Source of the DNA: Anopheles merus
Taxonomy: Eukaryota; Arthropoda; Insecta; Diptera; Culicidae
Assembly: GCF_017562075.2 (NCBI RefSeq)
Contig: NC_054083.1
Coordinates: 28,739,558 to 28,803,557, forward strand
DNA length: 64,000 nt
Direction of reading: 5' to 3'
Numbering within the stretch: the first letter of the stretch is position 1; every line of letters begins with the position of its first letter. The translations under genes were made by a program, and so were the position numbers. Under the pieces are notes generated by a model. The model ran no database searches. It was not told where the DNA came from and was given only the letters and a program-made list of their open reading frames with translations. Positions 12,680 through 24,995 of this stretch are shown piece by piece.

Positions 12680-15600
12680 GGCGTAGGATACGGAAAAAAG
12701 CGTGGCTCTGCCGTGCACTTCACAATGCGATTGTAGGAGGAAAGATGTAACATCAATAACAGTTATGACATGCGCTGTGTTAATGTGCTGATTGTGCTGT
12801 TTGGATAGAACTTACCACCCAAAAATGATGATTCCGCCGCATGGTGTGTGTTGTATGCTTGCTGGAACGAGTTGAGGGCTGTTGCTGGTGCTGGATAAAT
12901 CACTAACAATTTTGATTTTTTATTTTTAAACGATCGTTGAGTGCTGCTTCTTTCGTTACTGGAAATAATTCAAAGTTATATCACACTCATCATGCTTTGT
13001 ACACATTCATTATGGAATAAATCGTTCCATTTTAATGCATGCAATCGTTTATTTCGCGTTTTTATTGTCACTTGGCAAACATTTTCACTCCATCTTATTC
13101 AATGATCATTCATTCCACTCGTACCTTAATTGTGCTTGCGGTGCCATTGAGGTATGTTATTTTATTTGCCGGCAAACAAAACAAAACACACGAAAGTCAC
13201 GTGCAATTCATAAAAGGAACTGCATGTCCCGCAAACGAAAAATAAAGGCTACCGTGCAAACAATGCTCCACCCATGCAAAATACGAAACCTCACGAACGT
13301 CGAAAAAAAAAGAACAGACTTATTCAAAAACCTCCAAAACATAAAACGAACCCTTTTCTCCACACAAATCTTACCCACATATTTCCTTATACCGTCGTGC
13401 CGGAGGCGGGGGTTGGTGCACGTAATAAATTATGCATGGAAATGGCGAAGAAATATGCGCACCTTCCAGCCGCCCGCTCGATCAGCCGCTTTCTTTTATG
13501 TTCTTTCGTGCGAGCTTTATGTGCACGGTCCGCGGTACGGCGTGGCGTGTGCATGTAACGCATCGATCCCCACCCGAACGTTGGACGAAACGTTTATGCA
13601 GAATGCTTTCTTCGGCCACCTCGGTTTGGGTTCCTTCAGGGGACGAGCTTTAAAAGGGCTCTTACGAGGCTGATAGTGTGTGATTTCGTAAACGAAATGG
13701 TGCCGTTTTTGCTTTGAAATTGAAAGTCACAGGAAGGAGGAAGGTAAGATGGTGGTGTGTGACTGGATAGGATTGAAGTAAGCGAGTAAGTGTTTACTCG
13801 CAGCGTCACAATGTTAATTGGATATTGACGTTATCAGCTGTTAGCATGAGTGTTGTTTATTGGCAAAAGTAATGCTTAATTAATGGTGCAATGCGGTTGC
13901 AGTTCATGGAGGGATTTTAATATTTGTGTTTTCATTTTTATTAACATAATTATGAAGCATTCAAATGGCACCAAAAGTCAAGTCAAGAATATAATTATTT
14001 TTTAGCACTGATTAATTGACAGCAGATTGCATTAAATAGGATTTAAGACAAAACTACAATTAAACGTCATTGCTACAACAGTTACGGTACACAAGAAAAG
14101 TTATTCACAATTATTGTTTAAATCAAATGGACGTTTCCTTATTTTTCACCACATAATCAATATTTAACAAATCTTATCTTGAAAAACCCTACATAACATA
14201 AATTATTCACAGCTGTATCGATAAGGAGTAAAACAAATTCAACCATTGCTTGCCTACTTTTCCCTCCTAGCCCGTATCAATGCATTCGACAGCAGCTGCC
14301 GGCCAACAGCTCGCGGATCGTCGATCGCCTGTCCGTGGCTGGAAATAAGTCAACCCCCTTCCCCCAGTGCTCTTTCATTTGCCCTCCAACTGTCCCATGC
14401 TTGTGCAATCGTATCGCCCGACGCGACGCGCCCAGTGAAGGAACGCGCTGTGACCCGGGCACTGGCCCCCGTCGGTGCAACTCGAAAGTGTTTGCTTTTC
14501 CTTCGGCAATGGGTGAGTTTTGTTTGACTGCAAAATTGGCCTCAAACGAAAGCCGAACATCAATGCGGGGTGGCATTGGCGAGACACCATGAGACCGACC
14601 GAGGGGTGGGACAGTGCGAGCATGGTTTAACGCAATAAATAGAAGAAACCGTCGCTACACTCTCGTAAATTATCGACAAACGTGTGGCTGAATGTGTGCC
14701 CGTGTGTGTGCACATTCTGGTTTGGGGGATTGCAGCAGCATCGATACCGTGCCGGCATGTGAATTTTAATTCGATATCGGGCAAAGGATTTGCATAAAAA
14801 CCAACCCAAGCGCATAGAAAGCGCGGTACAGGAGGAGCTTCAACCGAGCAGGGCAGTGGAATGGGGAAGGAAAAAAAAGTCACACTAGCAGGTCGATGCG
14901 TCCTACACGTCCGTGGCGCTTGCGTCAGAGCTGCTTGCCAGCCGGAGGGGAAAGGGATCGGGAAAAACTCGAACGACGACGCAAGCGCAGCCATACGCAC
15001 CATAGGTGCAGGCCGGCGGCGGGATACCACGAACAAATCGCTTTGCTTGCTTGGCCCGTTTGCGCCGCCCGATAATGGAGCACCGATAGGCTGGAAGCTG
15101 TTTGCATGATAAACAGCCTGAGCGCTTGGGTACGGGTCGGTCCCCAGACCGGGTCAGTCGGGCAGTGGGCTGGATGCGACAACAACGCAGCCCGATAGAC
15201 GTCGTGTGGAGCGATGGAACGATTTGAGTGTGTGTTTGTGCGGCGAATCGCTAATTGTGGAGTAATTATTGTAATGAGCTTCACTGCATGACACTGTGTC
15301 AATGTTTTTGGGCACTACGATCCGTCTGTGAAAACCTTCAGCTTTTTGCAAAGATATAGTTGAAGACTTTTGTCTGGTATGCCTCACGCATTGATGTAAC
15401 ATAAGCTATTGATGGTATTAGATAAGACGAAAAAGATTGAAAATATGCTTTTTCAATTCCAATGCATACAAATTCACGGAAAAGGTTTGATTTACGACAA
15501 AAATGCGATTCAAAATTTTATATTACTCTAAATTAATTATAGCATTGTATTGTGTTTTGTAGAACACACTTTAAAATTACATAAACACAACAAAATTCAA

Positions 15601-16320
15601 TAGCAGTATTGTAAAAATCTTTTATGGATTTTTGAGTTTTTGATGATAATATGTAAAATTTAGAACTTTTTACAGTTTAAACGATTGACCAACAATATTG
15701 TAGCTATACCTATACTCAAATAGGTAGGCAAACCAACATCTTACTACTTGAGTTAGTAAATCATTGGGTTAGTGTATAAGTTGTTATAAAAAAGATTAAA
15801 AATGCGAAAAAAAAAATACAAAAATTCATTAAAAAGCTATCGCTGATACATGCTTTGAATATTATAATAAAAGCTTCTTTTAAATTCAGTAGCAACGTTT
15901 ATGATTCACAATCCCACACGGGTCGGTTTTTAAATATCGATGTCAATTAGGCAGTAAACAAGCTAACACTCCATAAAGCTTTCAGCTCTCAAAGCAATAC
16001 CTGTCATTAATAATCATCATATTCTAGTTCTAGCAGCGCTCTGTCGCAGACTGCAATGGAAAAGGAGAGTACTACTGCTTTAAATTAATTCACAGCCTAC
16101 AGGGAAAAATGATCGACCACGCTTCACTGGATCGCTACATTCTACGGCTTTGCATCTTAATACCATCTACTTTCCATTTCAGTTCGATCTACCGTTGACG
16201 TAACGAAACCTTCTCGTAGACATCTCATTTCCACTTCCATTTCGGCCCCATTTTTTAAGGAAAAAAAACTAGATCTAGTAGGCTTAAGTCGATCGCGGCA
16301 TCGAGGCATCCAGAAACCGG

Positions 16321-17814
16321 CTATACGACTCTTCCGTATCGCATCACCTGCACCCCCGGCGGCACCAAAGCCGTTCTAGATTCTTTGCCCAAGAAGCTCA
16401 CCACAAAGCGACAGCCCAGAACACGACACACGATCGCCGCAAAAACGGGGATGGTCAACCGAGCATTCTGTTCTCGGTCATTATTTTGATTCAAGGCTAG
16501 CTCGCGATTGGCAATCGTCCATCTCCTCCGGGTGTGGAAGGAGCTCCGGACCTGGACATGAATTGGAGGACGCGATGAGGCGTCCTCGACCCAAGGATTG
16601 TTTGCCATCGCCGTAGGAATCTGCCGACTTGTGATTAGCTCTCCGCTAGTAACCGGTTTTCCGCAATGGAAGATACAGGAAGTACGGCAGCGACGTCCTG
16701 GCCTGAAGCACGGTGCACGGGCGAATGTATAATTCATAGCAATCACTTTGACCCCCACTCGCTGATCTTCCTGGATCCGAGCCGAGTGACCGGCCTCGAA
16801 TACTGGAGCGAATCTGCACTGCAGGAGAGGTGTGAGTAAAACTGCGAGACAGTGTCGTTTGTCTATAAACACTTCAAAGCTGAGGACACAGACCGATCTT
16901 TGCACTGAATGGAGCAGAATAGTTGTTTCTTTTATGGCGTATTTTGTTTTGTTTTTTCAACTCCGAACAAGTAAACAGCACACGCACAATTGTCAACGTC
17001 GGACGGATGGCCACCGTGCCTTATCTGGGCACAGAACAGTTGCACATAAACCGGAGAGGTCAGTAGTGTACGAAAAATCCCACACGATCACACATTCCTC
17101 ACCCCACACGCACGCATCGTGGATCACAACGCAATCAATTGTCATTTGAACGCCTGCGACCCACACGAACGCTGACGTGCTGCATTGTTCCATTGCGTCG
17201 GATGACTAATGAGAATGTTGGCGCTTGTTTTGTTCTTTTCCGCCGGAAGCGAGACAATCGGCAAGAAATCATCGTTCGCAGTACGTTAGCTGAACTTCAT
17301 TATCACGTCGCAAGACAGGCATAGGCGTTGTGTCACAGCACGATACAATCAACCGTCATTAAGCACATGGTCACTCTTTTGCACATTTGATTTGCGATCA
17401 TGCACACTTTGATAGAATGTTAGATAGAAGACTGCGTAGACATTCTCACTGCACACACAAAAAACTATTAACAAAATACGTTTGAATTCATTCGAACTGT
17501 TTCAATTTGCACCGCACGTCGTTTCCCTCGAGGAGACTTCAATCAACCACCAAGACACGAACCCCAAAGGCACAACGTCACCCTAATCTAGCACTTACGA
17601 GCGCTTGGCTTCTCCCGTAGCATGCGAACGGTCCGAGATAGACGCCGGAAAGCCGAAAGCAGCGCGTGATAACCCCGTTGACGACGAAAATCGTACTAAA
17701 AGTTTCAAAAGCCAGCGAAAACGTATTAAAGTTTTGTTGTCGCCATTTTTTGCCACCGCACGGGGTTTCAGCTCTCGCTTTCGCTCTCGCGGGAGCTCTC
17801 CTTCCTTCCAGCAT
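16321..17814 (-). CDS. Candidate two-exon transcript, product unrecognised
   Basis: On the minus strand a strong donor (gcgctc|GTAAGTGC, exon end 17599) and a good acceptor (cacctctcctgcag, exon start 16818) join two open frames in phase. An ATG at 17814 would give 72 codons (17814-17599) followed by 166 codons (16818-16321), 237 residues in total. The second exon is Cys/Arg-containing and moderately GC-rich at third positions. There is no signal peptide, no recognisable domain, no TATA box, and no polyadenylation signal that I can place. A second reading frame through exon 2 is also fairly open. This could be a 5' untranslated region, a non-coding RNA or chance. It is listed because the splice sites are better than expected of random sequence. 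Confidence 0.25.
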
Positions 17815-20800
17815 GCGATGTTGGACGACGGCATCCCCCACTGCTTGCGAGTGTGCGCACTCAGCGCCCCGGACGGAAGGGGGTTTTGAGGGAGATCAGT
17901 GAGTGATCTCATCCGCTCTCTCTCAGTTTTTCCATTCCGGGCTGGTAGAACTCACCCCGTGCAGCTCAGAGACCGGCACAATTTTTCCAATCTCGTAAGG
18001 TTTCCTATCGCTCTCTGAGGGAGAGTTGTTTTTTTTTTTTTTGTTGTAGCGTTATGTCATATTTGTTTACGTTTTGTTTGCTCCATAGAATGGGGGGATG
18101 TTTTTCTCACTCTTGATCTCGCTCTCTCTCTCTCACTTCTCAGCTTCTCATGCGTGAGCATTGGTGAGTTACTACTCGACGGGGAAGGTGTGTGTCTTGT
18201 TTTGACAAACATTGAATGAAAATCGTCAAATAAATGCGTGATAGCGTATTTAAATTATGATGGTTAGCACTGAAACAAACAACTTGTTTAAGAGTGAAGC
18301 AAATGCTACAGGAGTTATTGAGTAATTCACCCGCAATGTATGTTATCTTTCACGACTAACGTGGCCTTTCTTATCAATTACACAGCAAGGCTTAGAGAAA
18401 TAGCATATGTGGGTATCGTTATCTCGGTATGTTTCAAATGTATTACAGCATTATACGTGGCGTTAAGAGCAAAGTTGTTGCCACACAATTATAAGGCCTA
18501 TTTAGATTACTTCTAAAACTCAATTTAGTTCTGAAGGACGGCGCCCGTATACATATTCAAACGACGTGCAGCATGGGGTAAGAGGTGACTCATAAACATG
18601 TTGGAGTAATTTTCGTAACCGTCATACTATAATACGTTGCATCACTCAATCATAAACACCGCATTTTATGACATCCCTAAGCAACCGACGTTTAAATTAA
18701 ATTTCATCAAATCTTCACTTTAATTCTCTGCTGTGGCCTGCATAATGTAATAAGCTTTCAACATCATCATTCTACGAAAATTATAGCTTTATATAGAATT
18801 GTACAAGAACGCGATGCCTTCCCCCATTCGAATGGCTACATCACGAATGCTCATCTCTCTTGGGCGATTACTTTCAAACTGCCTCTTACCGTACCGGCGT
18901 CTATGTGTGTCGCAAGCCAAGCAAACCACAATTTCCAAGCCGTATCTTCTTCTCTCAGAGGTTGTAAAATCAGCTGTTTAGCACCACACAACACGAATGT
19001 CAAGTGGTCCTCCCGAGAAGGTGTCGGCAGTGTCGGCCGTGGTAAGGTTTTGCGGTCCTTACCTCGAGAGCTAAGCAGCTGCGCTTGCGGGAAAGGAAAA
19101 GTGTGTGAACGGTTCACATTCGAGGCGATTTGTAAGCGTTTTTGGGCTGGCAGTTTGCAGGCTGACAACTCCCGTTTGGACTCTCTCATTTGAGCCTCCG
19201 CGAGCCGGTATCCATGAAGACGACATTTTTGTGATGTGTAGTGGAAAACCGGTATCGGTGCGATACTGGTGCTTCTGAAAAAGGTTATGGCATAACATGC
19301 ATTCCGTTTGGGTCTTGCAAAGTTATACCCGATCGAATTTGAGAGCAAAGAGACCTCCTTGCAAAAGTTCTAGTATGATTGAAACTCGCTCAGTTCATCT
19401 CATGTTATTCTAAATACCTTCCGGCAACAGTTTGTTTTGATCTAAATCTCGAAGGCCACTTCGACAGTCGATATCGTAGTTCGTCATCTTCTCCGGGCCA
19501 GTCCGTTGGCCTTTAGCGGCCCCGCTATGGTCGCTGTCTACTTTCATTAATCAGACTAATTGCGCACTACCTTGGAGAAGTTCTAGTCACTGTTGGGCAC
19601 CCGTTGGCATCATATTTTTGCGGTCAGCTTGCGGTGGTCGCTTGCTCTCCGAGCCGGCTCCGTTTGTTTAGTCCGCAGTGGACGGAGTTGTGCGGGATTT
19701 GTGCTGCACCACGCTCGCAGCGACTGTACCGACAGTTGGCAAAAAAGGAGAACCTGCAGGCTGGCAGTGCTAATTATACGGTGGTCGTTGTGCTGTGTGC
19801 CATCGGGTTTCCAATCGGGCCTTGATCGCGTACCATCGTTAGCATCGCCAAGTTCGTGGTCAAAGGCTTACGCGAATGGGCTTACACTGCGCCGCTGAAC
19901 TTGTCATACAAAGCGATCACTCAAACGAAGCCACACTCACTCATCTTTTGATCGAGCCAGCGCGCTCGATCGAATCTCTATTGGCAGAGCGGCAAACCGC
20001 TTTTCAATCGCGCGACCGCCGGAGACAACGAACGCGCGATTGGTAAAACAATCATTCATCTTCAGTCACTTGGCGCGTTCCAGTTTCGAGTGACACGCTG
20101 AATGAGCGGGTCGGCATGGCGGCATGGTGGAGAGGCTAGCGACCATTCCGGTGTCAAGGTGATTGTAATGGCTGCGAGCAAACGGAGGCCAGTGGCAACC
20201 GACGTCCGGTTAAGGGATGACCTCGGGAAGGGAGATCGATAGAAGATGCTTGTTCGAGTCGGTCGGAAGCGTTGTTCTAAAAGGAGAAGGAGGAGGGCCT
20301 TGTGAGCTGATGACTGAGTCACGAGAAACAAACCAATCCAGATGGAGTGGATTTTCCCGGACTTTATTGATCTTCGGGATTTTACAGGTGCTGCGGTCGA
20401 TGGAACGGTTAGAGCTCGCTCGTGAGGGACAGATTATTTATATATCCGTTTGATATTTGTAAACTATTTCTATACTTTGAGTGACTGGATGACGGTTCAT
20501 GCTTGTTGCAAAGCAAATGTCGTTCTCTTCGTCGTGAAGTCACATTCAAAGATTGTTTAATTATCATGTTCGGCCGTAACTGTTTTTGGACTAAAGAGAG
20601 TCCATCCTAAATAGTAGTCGTTTGGAAGTCCAGGACATGCTCTGAAGCGGATATTATGCTGATGCTTACTATACGTGCAGAACTAAACATGACAGAGAGT
20701 ATTAAACAGCGTCAAAAACGCACATTTCTAACATTACTTTAAGCTCTGTGCTTTACCACATCAGTCTAGACGCTGTGGATGACTGCTCATAGACGTTATT

Positions 20801-21302
20801 TCTTTTTTACACCAATCGTTTAACCCACTACCCAACGAACCTCACCCAAAGCAATTCGAACACGCAATCGATTGTTACATTTTAAGGTGCTTCGGTCACG
20901 AACCCACCAGCCAACGGTGGGTCCAAATTTGGGACCCTTGGATGAAACTTCAAAGCCAAGAAGCGGCTTAGAAAGGGCTGCCTCACTTCAATCCTCTGAC
21001 AGCTTAACCATTGTCCGGTACATTCCCCGACGGTTTGCAAAAATTGACTAGGGGAGGCCGGGGACGATCGTAAACATGGTGGTACGCTAACAAACAGCTT
21101 GCAGCCCGGAACGTTGAGGGAAAAAACCCCAGGCTAGTGTAGTGCAAGTTTCCTGCTTACACTACAATTCGATTACGCACCGTTTTCAGTGCTTCGATGC
21201 CTATCAAAACACATAAAACCTCCCACCCAGGCCTCAGCGGTGATGCGTCCAAATGCACCACATAATGCAAACAACATCAAACCAAAACCCGCACACTGAG
21301 CT
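17815..21302. other. Intergenic region before the 631-residue secreted protein gene
   Basis: About 3.5 kb with a CT/GA-rich patch at 17750-18150 (several ctctctct runs, possible GAGA-type sites), AT-rich sequence at 18200-18800 and moderately GC-rich sequence at 19400-20400. No open frame here has a splice or family context that I can support. Confidence 0.4.
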
Positions 21303-21310
21303 TATAAATA
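21303..21310 (+). promoter_or_regulatory. TATA box of the 21499 gene
   Basis: TATAAATA at 21303 is followed by an initiator-like tcagt at 21336-21340, about 35 bases from TATA to the initiator A. The start codon lies about 160 bases further on. Confidence 0.7.
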
Positions 21311-21498
21311 CCGTGAGCGAAAGTAAAGAAAGTGGTCAGTCCACTGATAGCCATTAACGCAGTAGTAGTCGTAGCTCTCGAAGAGGGGCACACGCGCAGC
21401 GTTCTGTTTTGTGTTCTGGGTGGGCTCGCGCAAACAGATAGCAATCTAACGCGCCAAACAAACAGTGTCCCTTCTTCCTCGTTTGAGACTCGCTCGCA

Positions 21499-23469
21499 AT
21501 GTTTAAGGTGAGTTTCAGTGGTTTGCGCGAGCGCGACGTCGTCAGTGATCTTAAGAAATCCCTTTTCTGTATCTGGTTCCAGCTGGTGGTGGTCATACTG
21601 TGCTTCGCCACACTGCTGGTTTCCACCGGGAGTGCACTGAAGAAAGACGAGTATGAGATCAATATCAAGCACGGCACGTTTGCCGTCCACCAGCTGCACG
21701 TGAACGCGGACCGAACGGGCACGTCGCGCTCGGTACCGCTAGCGCCCACGATTGCCCCCGGTAGTGCGAGTCAAGAAAATGTCCAACAGCGCAATGAACA
21801 GTTCTTTGGTGCGGTGAACGCAGAACGGGGCAATGTGGGGACGGACGGTGGTGCTAATAGTGGTAGTGATGGTGGTGCTGATGGTGGCGAGCGAATCTCC
21901 ACCACGCTGGCCGCTGCAAAGCCGACGGTACAGAGTGAAGTGAAGTCCTCGATCAAGAGCATAGACTTTAATGCCGTGTCCCCGGGGCTGGAGGAGGTGC
22001 CCCTGCAGGCGACCGTGTTCCAGAGCAGCAGCCAGGGACGCGGTCAGAACCGTGTCTTGTCGTACCAATCGGTGGAGTACTATCCGCCGGAGGAATCAAT
22101 CCCGGAACAGGACGCGATTGTGAAACCGATCAGTGCGCAAGACTTTTACAACACTCCTCAGCTGCGAGAGCGAGGACCGGTGCTGTTTGCGACCGAAGCG
22201 ACCACGACTACGACAACCGCGCCAACGACGGCGAAGCCTCCGGGCAAAGTGCTGAAATCGATTCCCAAGTCTGCTGTGGAGGAAAACGAAGAGATCTATC
22301 TGTTGCTGAAGTACGAGAATCCTCGAAAGAAATCGGAGAGTGTGGAACAAATGAACTCTAATAACGAAACAGGAGACAAGAAAACAGTGAGTGAAAATCG
22401 TGAACGAAAGGGTGCGGTTGAATCATCGCGTGCAAGAACTGCCCCGCAGAACACGCGTGGAAGTGCAGGCTCGCGCAAAAGACCACAGGCTGAAGAAGGT
22501 CGTCAGCCCGATGACTTCCTACCGGAAAGCATCCGTGGTGGTGGAAGTTTCACGACTGTAGGTTACTTTGTAAGTGATTCCCAAGTGACCACCTCGGCGA
22601 CACCCGTGTCAACTTCAACCAAGAGCTCCGAAACGGGAAGCAGCTCTTCGAACCGTGTGTCTGCTCCAAGCAAACTGCGCAACAGTTACGGTGATTACTT
22701 GAGTGCTGATTTTAAGGACTTTGAAGAGTCCATCCGTCCGATTGTGGAAAATGTTGAAGAAACGCCCGAAACTGAAACGGCGGAAGAGGCGGAGGAAGGC
22801 AATGAGGAAAGTGGTGCCAGTGCTCCAGTGAATATCGATGCCAACATGGACATTAGCGAGATGGCGCGCATTCTGGCCAACCGGCAAGGTGGCCTTACCA
22901 TATCGGAGTTCAATCTGCTGTTCAAGGACTATCTGAAGAAGGAGTTCACGGAGCAGGATCTGGAAGATTTTACCAAGCTCGAGAAAGCTCAGCAAGAACA
23001 ACCGAAGGAAGTGTCCCCGAGCCAAGATCCAACGAAATCGTTCGACATACGGGCAGAAAATGGGAAAAAGAGTGCCAAAAACAGTGCTGCTAGCTTGCCA
23101 GGACCCACGGCGGCACAGAAGAAACAGCTCGACCAGCTGAAGGTGCTCATCAACAAGGGTTCACTGAAGCCTGGGCGCAAAGACGCTAAGGTGGTCAAGA
23201 TCGGGTACGGTGGATCGAAATCGTACCAGGGGGTGTACAAATCGCAAAAGTTCCTGGAGAAAGTGAAATCCGAGCGCAATCCACTGCTGTCCGATGGGTT
23301 GTGGGGAGGGCTGGAGTACAGACAGGCCCAACCGGTGCGGGAAATAGGACCGATGGCTTACGTGGATAATCCTGTGTTTGGTTTTGTTCCTGGCGGTAGG
23401 CCACGTGCCGTACTGAAGGAAGGACCTAACGGAGGCCAGAGCTACGTGAAGTTCCAAAAGATCAGTTAA
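21499..23469 (+). CDS. Large secreted low-complexity protein, unknown function
   Basis: Not a family I recognise. Exon 1 (21499-21507) encodes M-F-K. A 75-base intron (GTGAGT ... ctggttccag) follows, and exon 2 is 21583-23469, giving 631 residues. After splicing the N terminus reads MFKLVVVILCFATLLVSTGS, a clear signal peptide cleaved near residues 20-22. The body is hydrophilic and low in complexity: Gly/Ser/Asp-rich near residues 85-110, a Thr tract near 210-220, and Ser/Glu-rich stretches including a Glu-rich patch near residues 405-425. A short helical, charged segment (DISEMARILANRQGG) follows. The C-terminal 110 residues are more ordered in composition, with Lys, Gly, Tyr and Val, including KIGYGGSKSYQGVYKSQK and VFGFVPGGRPRAVLKEG. 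ATTAAA and AATAAA lie at 23589 and 23600. The intron is a multiple of three without a stop, so the unspliced frame is also open. Context suggests a cuticle or matrix role; that is inference. Confidence 0.85.
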   Translation: MFKVSFSGLRERDVVSDLKKSLFCIWFQLVVVILCFATLLVSTGSALKKDEYEINIKHGTFAVHQLHVNADRTGTSRSVPLAPTIAPGSASQENVQQRNEQFFGAVNAERGNVGTDGGANSGSDGGADGGERISTTLAAAKPTVQSEVKSSIKSIDFNAVSPGLEEVPLQATVFQSSSQGRGQNRVLSYQSVEYYPPEESIPEQDAIVKPISAQDFYNTPQLRERGPVLFATEATTTTTTAPTTAKPPGKVLKSIPKSAVEENEEIYLLLKYENPRKKSESVEQMNSNNETGDKKTVSENRERKGAVESSRARTAPQNTRGSAGSRKRPQAEEGRQPDDFLPESIRGGGSFTTVGYFVSDSQVTTSATPVSTSTKSSETGSSSSNRVSAPSKLRNSYGDYLSADFKDFEESIRPIVENVEETPETETAEEAEEGNEESGASAPVNIDANMDISEMARILANRQGGLTISEFNLLFKDYLKKEFTEQDLEDFTKLEKAQQEQPKEVSPSQDPTKSFDIRAENGKKSAKNSAASLPGPTAAQKKQLDQLKVLINKGSLKPGRKDAKVVKIGYGGSKSYQGVYKSQKFLEKVKSERNPLLSDGLWGGLEYRQAQPVREIGPMAYVDNPVFGFVPGGRPRAVLKEGPNGGQSYVKFQKIS

Positions 23470-23599
23470 ACTCTCAACAGTTTTTGCTCGTCAGTAAGGT
23501 TGAGCAAATACAAATGTCTGTAAGACTGTTACGTGTAAAATGGAATCCTAACCGCACCCCATTTTGTTACCTCTGTTTAAGAATAGCGATTAAAGAGCT

Positions 23600-23605
23600 A
23601 ATAAA
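23600..23605 (+). terminator. Polyadenylation signal of the 21499 gene
   Basis: AATAAA about 130 bases after the stop, with ATTAAA just upstream at 23589. Confidence 0.6.
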
Positions 23606-24010
23606 TAGTTAAATCTGTTGTTGTCCTGTTAAAACGATGGTATTTGTGAATTTGATTAACCTTGGATTGGAAACTATAATCGATGACATTCATGATAAGA
23701 TCGGGAATATGAAACATTCTGTTCAATTCTATTTTGCGAGTTTTCTAGATGCTTTTTAGGTACTTCTGTACTCATTAAACAACATTGACCGTGTAAACAT
23801 TGTAGTGTTGCCCTAGTAGAAGCATCTTTTTGGCAGCTTGGTAACACTCTTGAACTAAATGTTATGGTTGGGTGAGGGCTTCGTCTACATGTAGCGTTCG
23901 TATGTTTACTGGCAGGTACATTGCCAAAGGTCAGACCAACTTCTGCCTGTCGGTTGCACGAGGAAACAACTTCAAGTCACGCCATACTTCTACTGTTCAT
24001 TCATTATCGG
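23606..24010 (+). promoter_or_regulatory. Upstream region of the 24107 RR-2 gene with motifs shared with its partner
   Basis: This 400-base gap holds tctagatgctt (23744-23754) and tagaagcatct (23817-23827). Both 11-mers also occur, overlapping, at 26069-26082 upstream of the convergent RR-2 gene at 25961. A shared regulatory site is an inference. Confidence 0.35.
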
Positions 24011-24018
24011 TATAAAAG
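24011..24018 (+). promoter_or_regulatory. TATA box of the 24107 RR-2 gene
   Basis: TATAAAAG lies 96 bases before the start codon, with an initiator-like ttcagct near 24046. Confidence 0.7.
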
Positions 24019-24106
24019 CTCAAGAATGCATCCGAAACTGTACCATTCAGCTGCCGCATTTTAAGCCAGCTTCATCTTCTTTCAATCAATCCACCAAACA
24101 CCAAGC

Positions 24107-24948
24107 ATGGCAAAGGTAATGTTACTTTTCAGAATGCAGCATTTGAGGTTATTTTCAGTGGTTCTCATTGTTCATATCCTTTTTGGCAGATTTTGGTGAT
24201 TCTGTCTGTGCTGCTTGTGCTGGGAGCAGCCGCTCCACAGTCCCAGCAGCCCAAGGCGGGCACTCCGCTGCAGCAGCGCAAAACCAAGATGGACTGGGAG
24301 CAGCTAACGAACACGATCGAGGAAGTGTTTGGCATTACAGCGGAAGGCAAGCAAAAGGACGAGCAGGAGGCTTCCGACCAGGGTGAACAGGAGGCTTCCG
24401 AGCAGGATGAACAGGAGGCTGCCGATGAGCGCAAGCGTGAATTCTTCGACCGACAACAGGAAAAGAAGGATTCGGCGTTGGAAGAGCGCGAGGAGCGCAA
24501 TCGTGAAGCAGTTGGGCGTGCCCAAGGACGTCTCCCAGCACGTGAGCTTCATCGCCGAAAGCAAGCCAGCGGGCAGAAGACGCTCGAAGGCAACAAGAAA
24601 CAACAACAGTCTCGTTCGCAGGAAGAGGAGCAGGGTGAGAAGAAGGATCGTTACTTCAACGATTTCCCGCTGTACGAGTTTTCGTACGGTGTGCACGATC
24701 CGGCCACAGGAGATAAGAAGGAGCAGTGGGAAAAGCGTGTCGGTGATCATGTGAAAGGGAAGTATACGCTCGATCAGCCCGATGGAACGAAGCGGGTGGT
24801 GGAGTATGAAGCCGACGATAGGAACGGGTTCGAGGCTGTGGTGAAGGAGATCGATCGTATAGATGAGAGGAACCGGGGAGATGTTCGCTGGGGACATGCC
24901 GATGGCCAGGTGGCTCAAAGCTATAGCAAGCTGAAGAAGGTGGATTAA
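24107..24948 (+). CDS. RR-2 cuticular protein (divergent type) with charged N-terminal extension
   Basis: Secreted chitin-binding cuticle protein. Exons 24107-24115 (M-A-K) and 24190-24948 give 255 residues; the intron is 74 bases (GTAATG ... ttttggcag). The signal peptide is about residues 1-18 (AKILVILSVLLVLGAAA). Residues 20-155 are very hydrophilic, with imperfect eight-residue repeats (EQEASDQG, EQEASEQD, EQEAADER) and a Glu/Arg/Gln-rich helix. The RR-2 domain is at about residues 163-229: YEFSYGVHDPATGDKKEQWE, KRVGDHVKG, QPDGTKRVVEYEADDRNGF. The Trp in KKEQWEKR and the V-E-Y-E-A-D motif group it with the genes at 25961 and 30759. RVGDH replaces the usual RDGDV. AATAAA is at 24990. It is tail-to-tail with the 25961 gene, 437 bases between stop codons. 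Confidence 0.93.
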
Positions 24949-24989
24949 GGTCGTTGCTGAGTGTTTTGATATCAAAATGTCAAGTCTGG

Positions 24990-24995
24990 AATAAA
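24990..24995 (+). terminator. Polyadenylation signal of the 24107 RR-2 gene
   Basis: AATAAA 42 bases after the stop codon. Confidence 0.75.

Noticed and set aside
13035..13673. 212-codon open frame on the plus strand
   Set aside because: No splice sites, signal peptide, promoter or recognisable motif; composition changes abruptly along the frame and other frames are also open. Treated as chance.
18851..19348. 165-codon minus-strand frame
   Set aside because: No signal peptide, domain or splice context; several overlapping frames are open in the same stretch.
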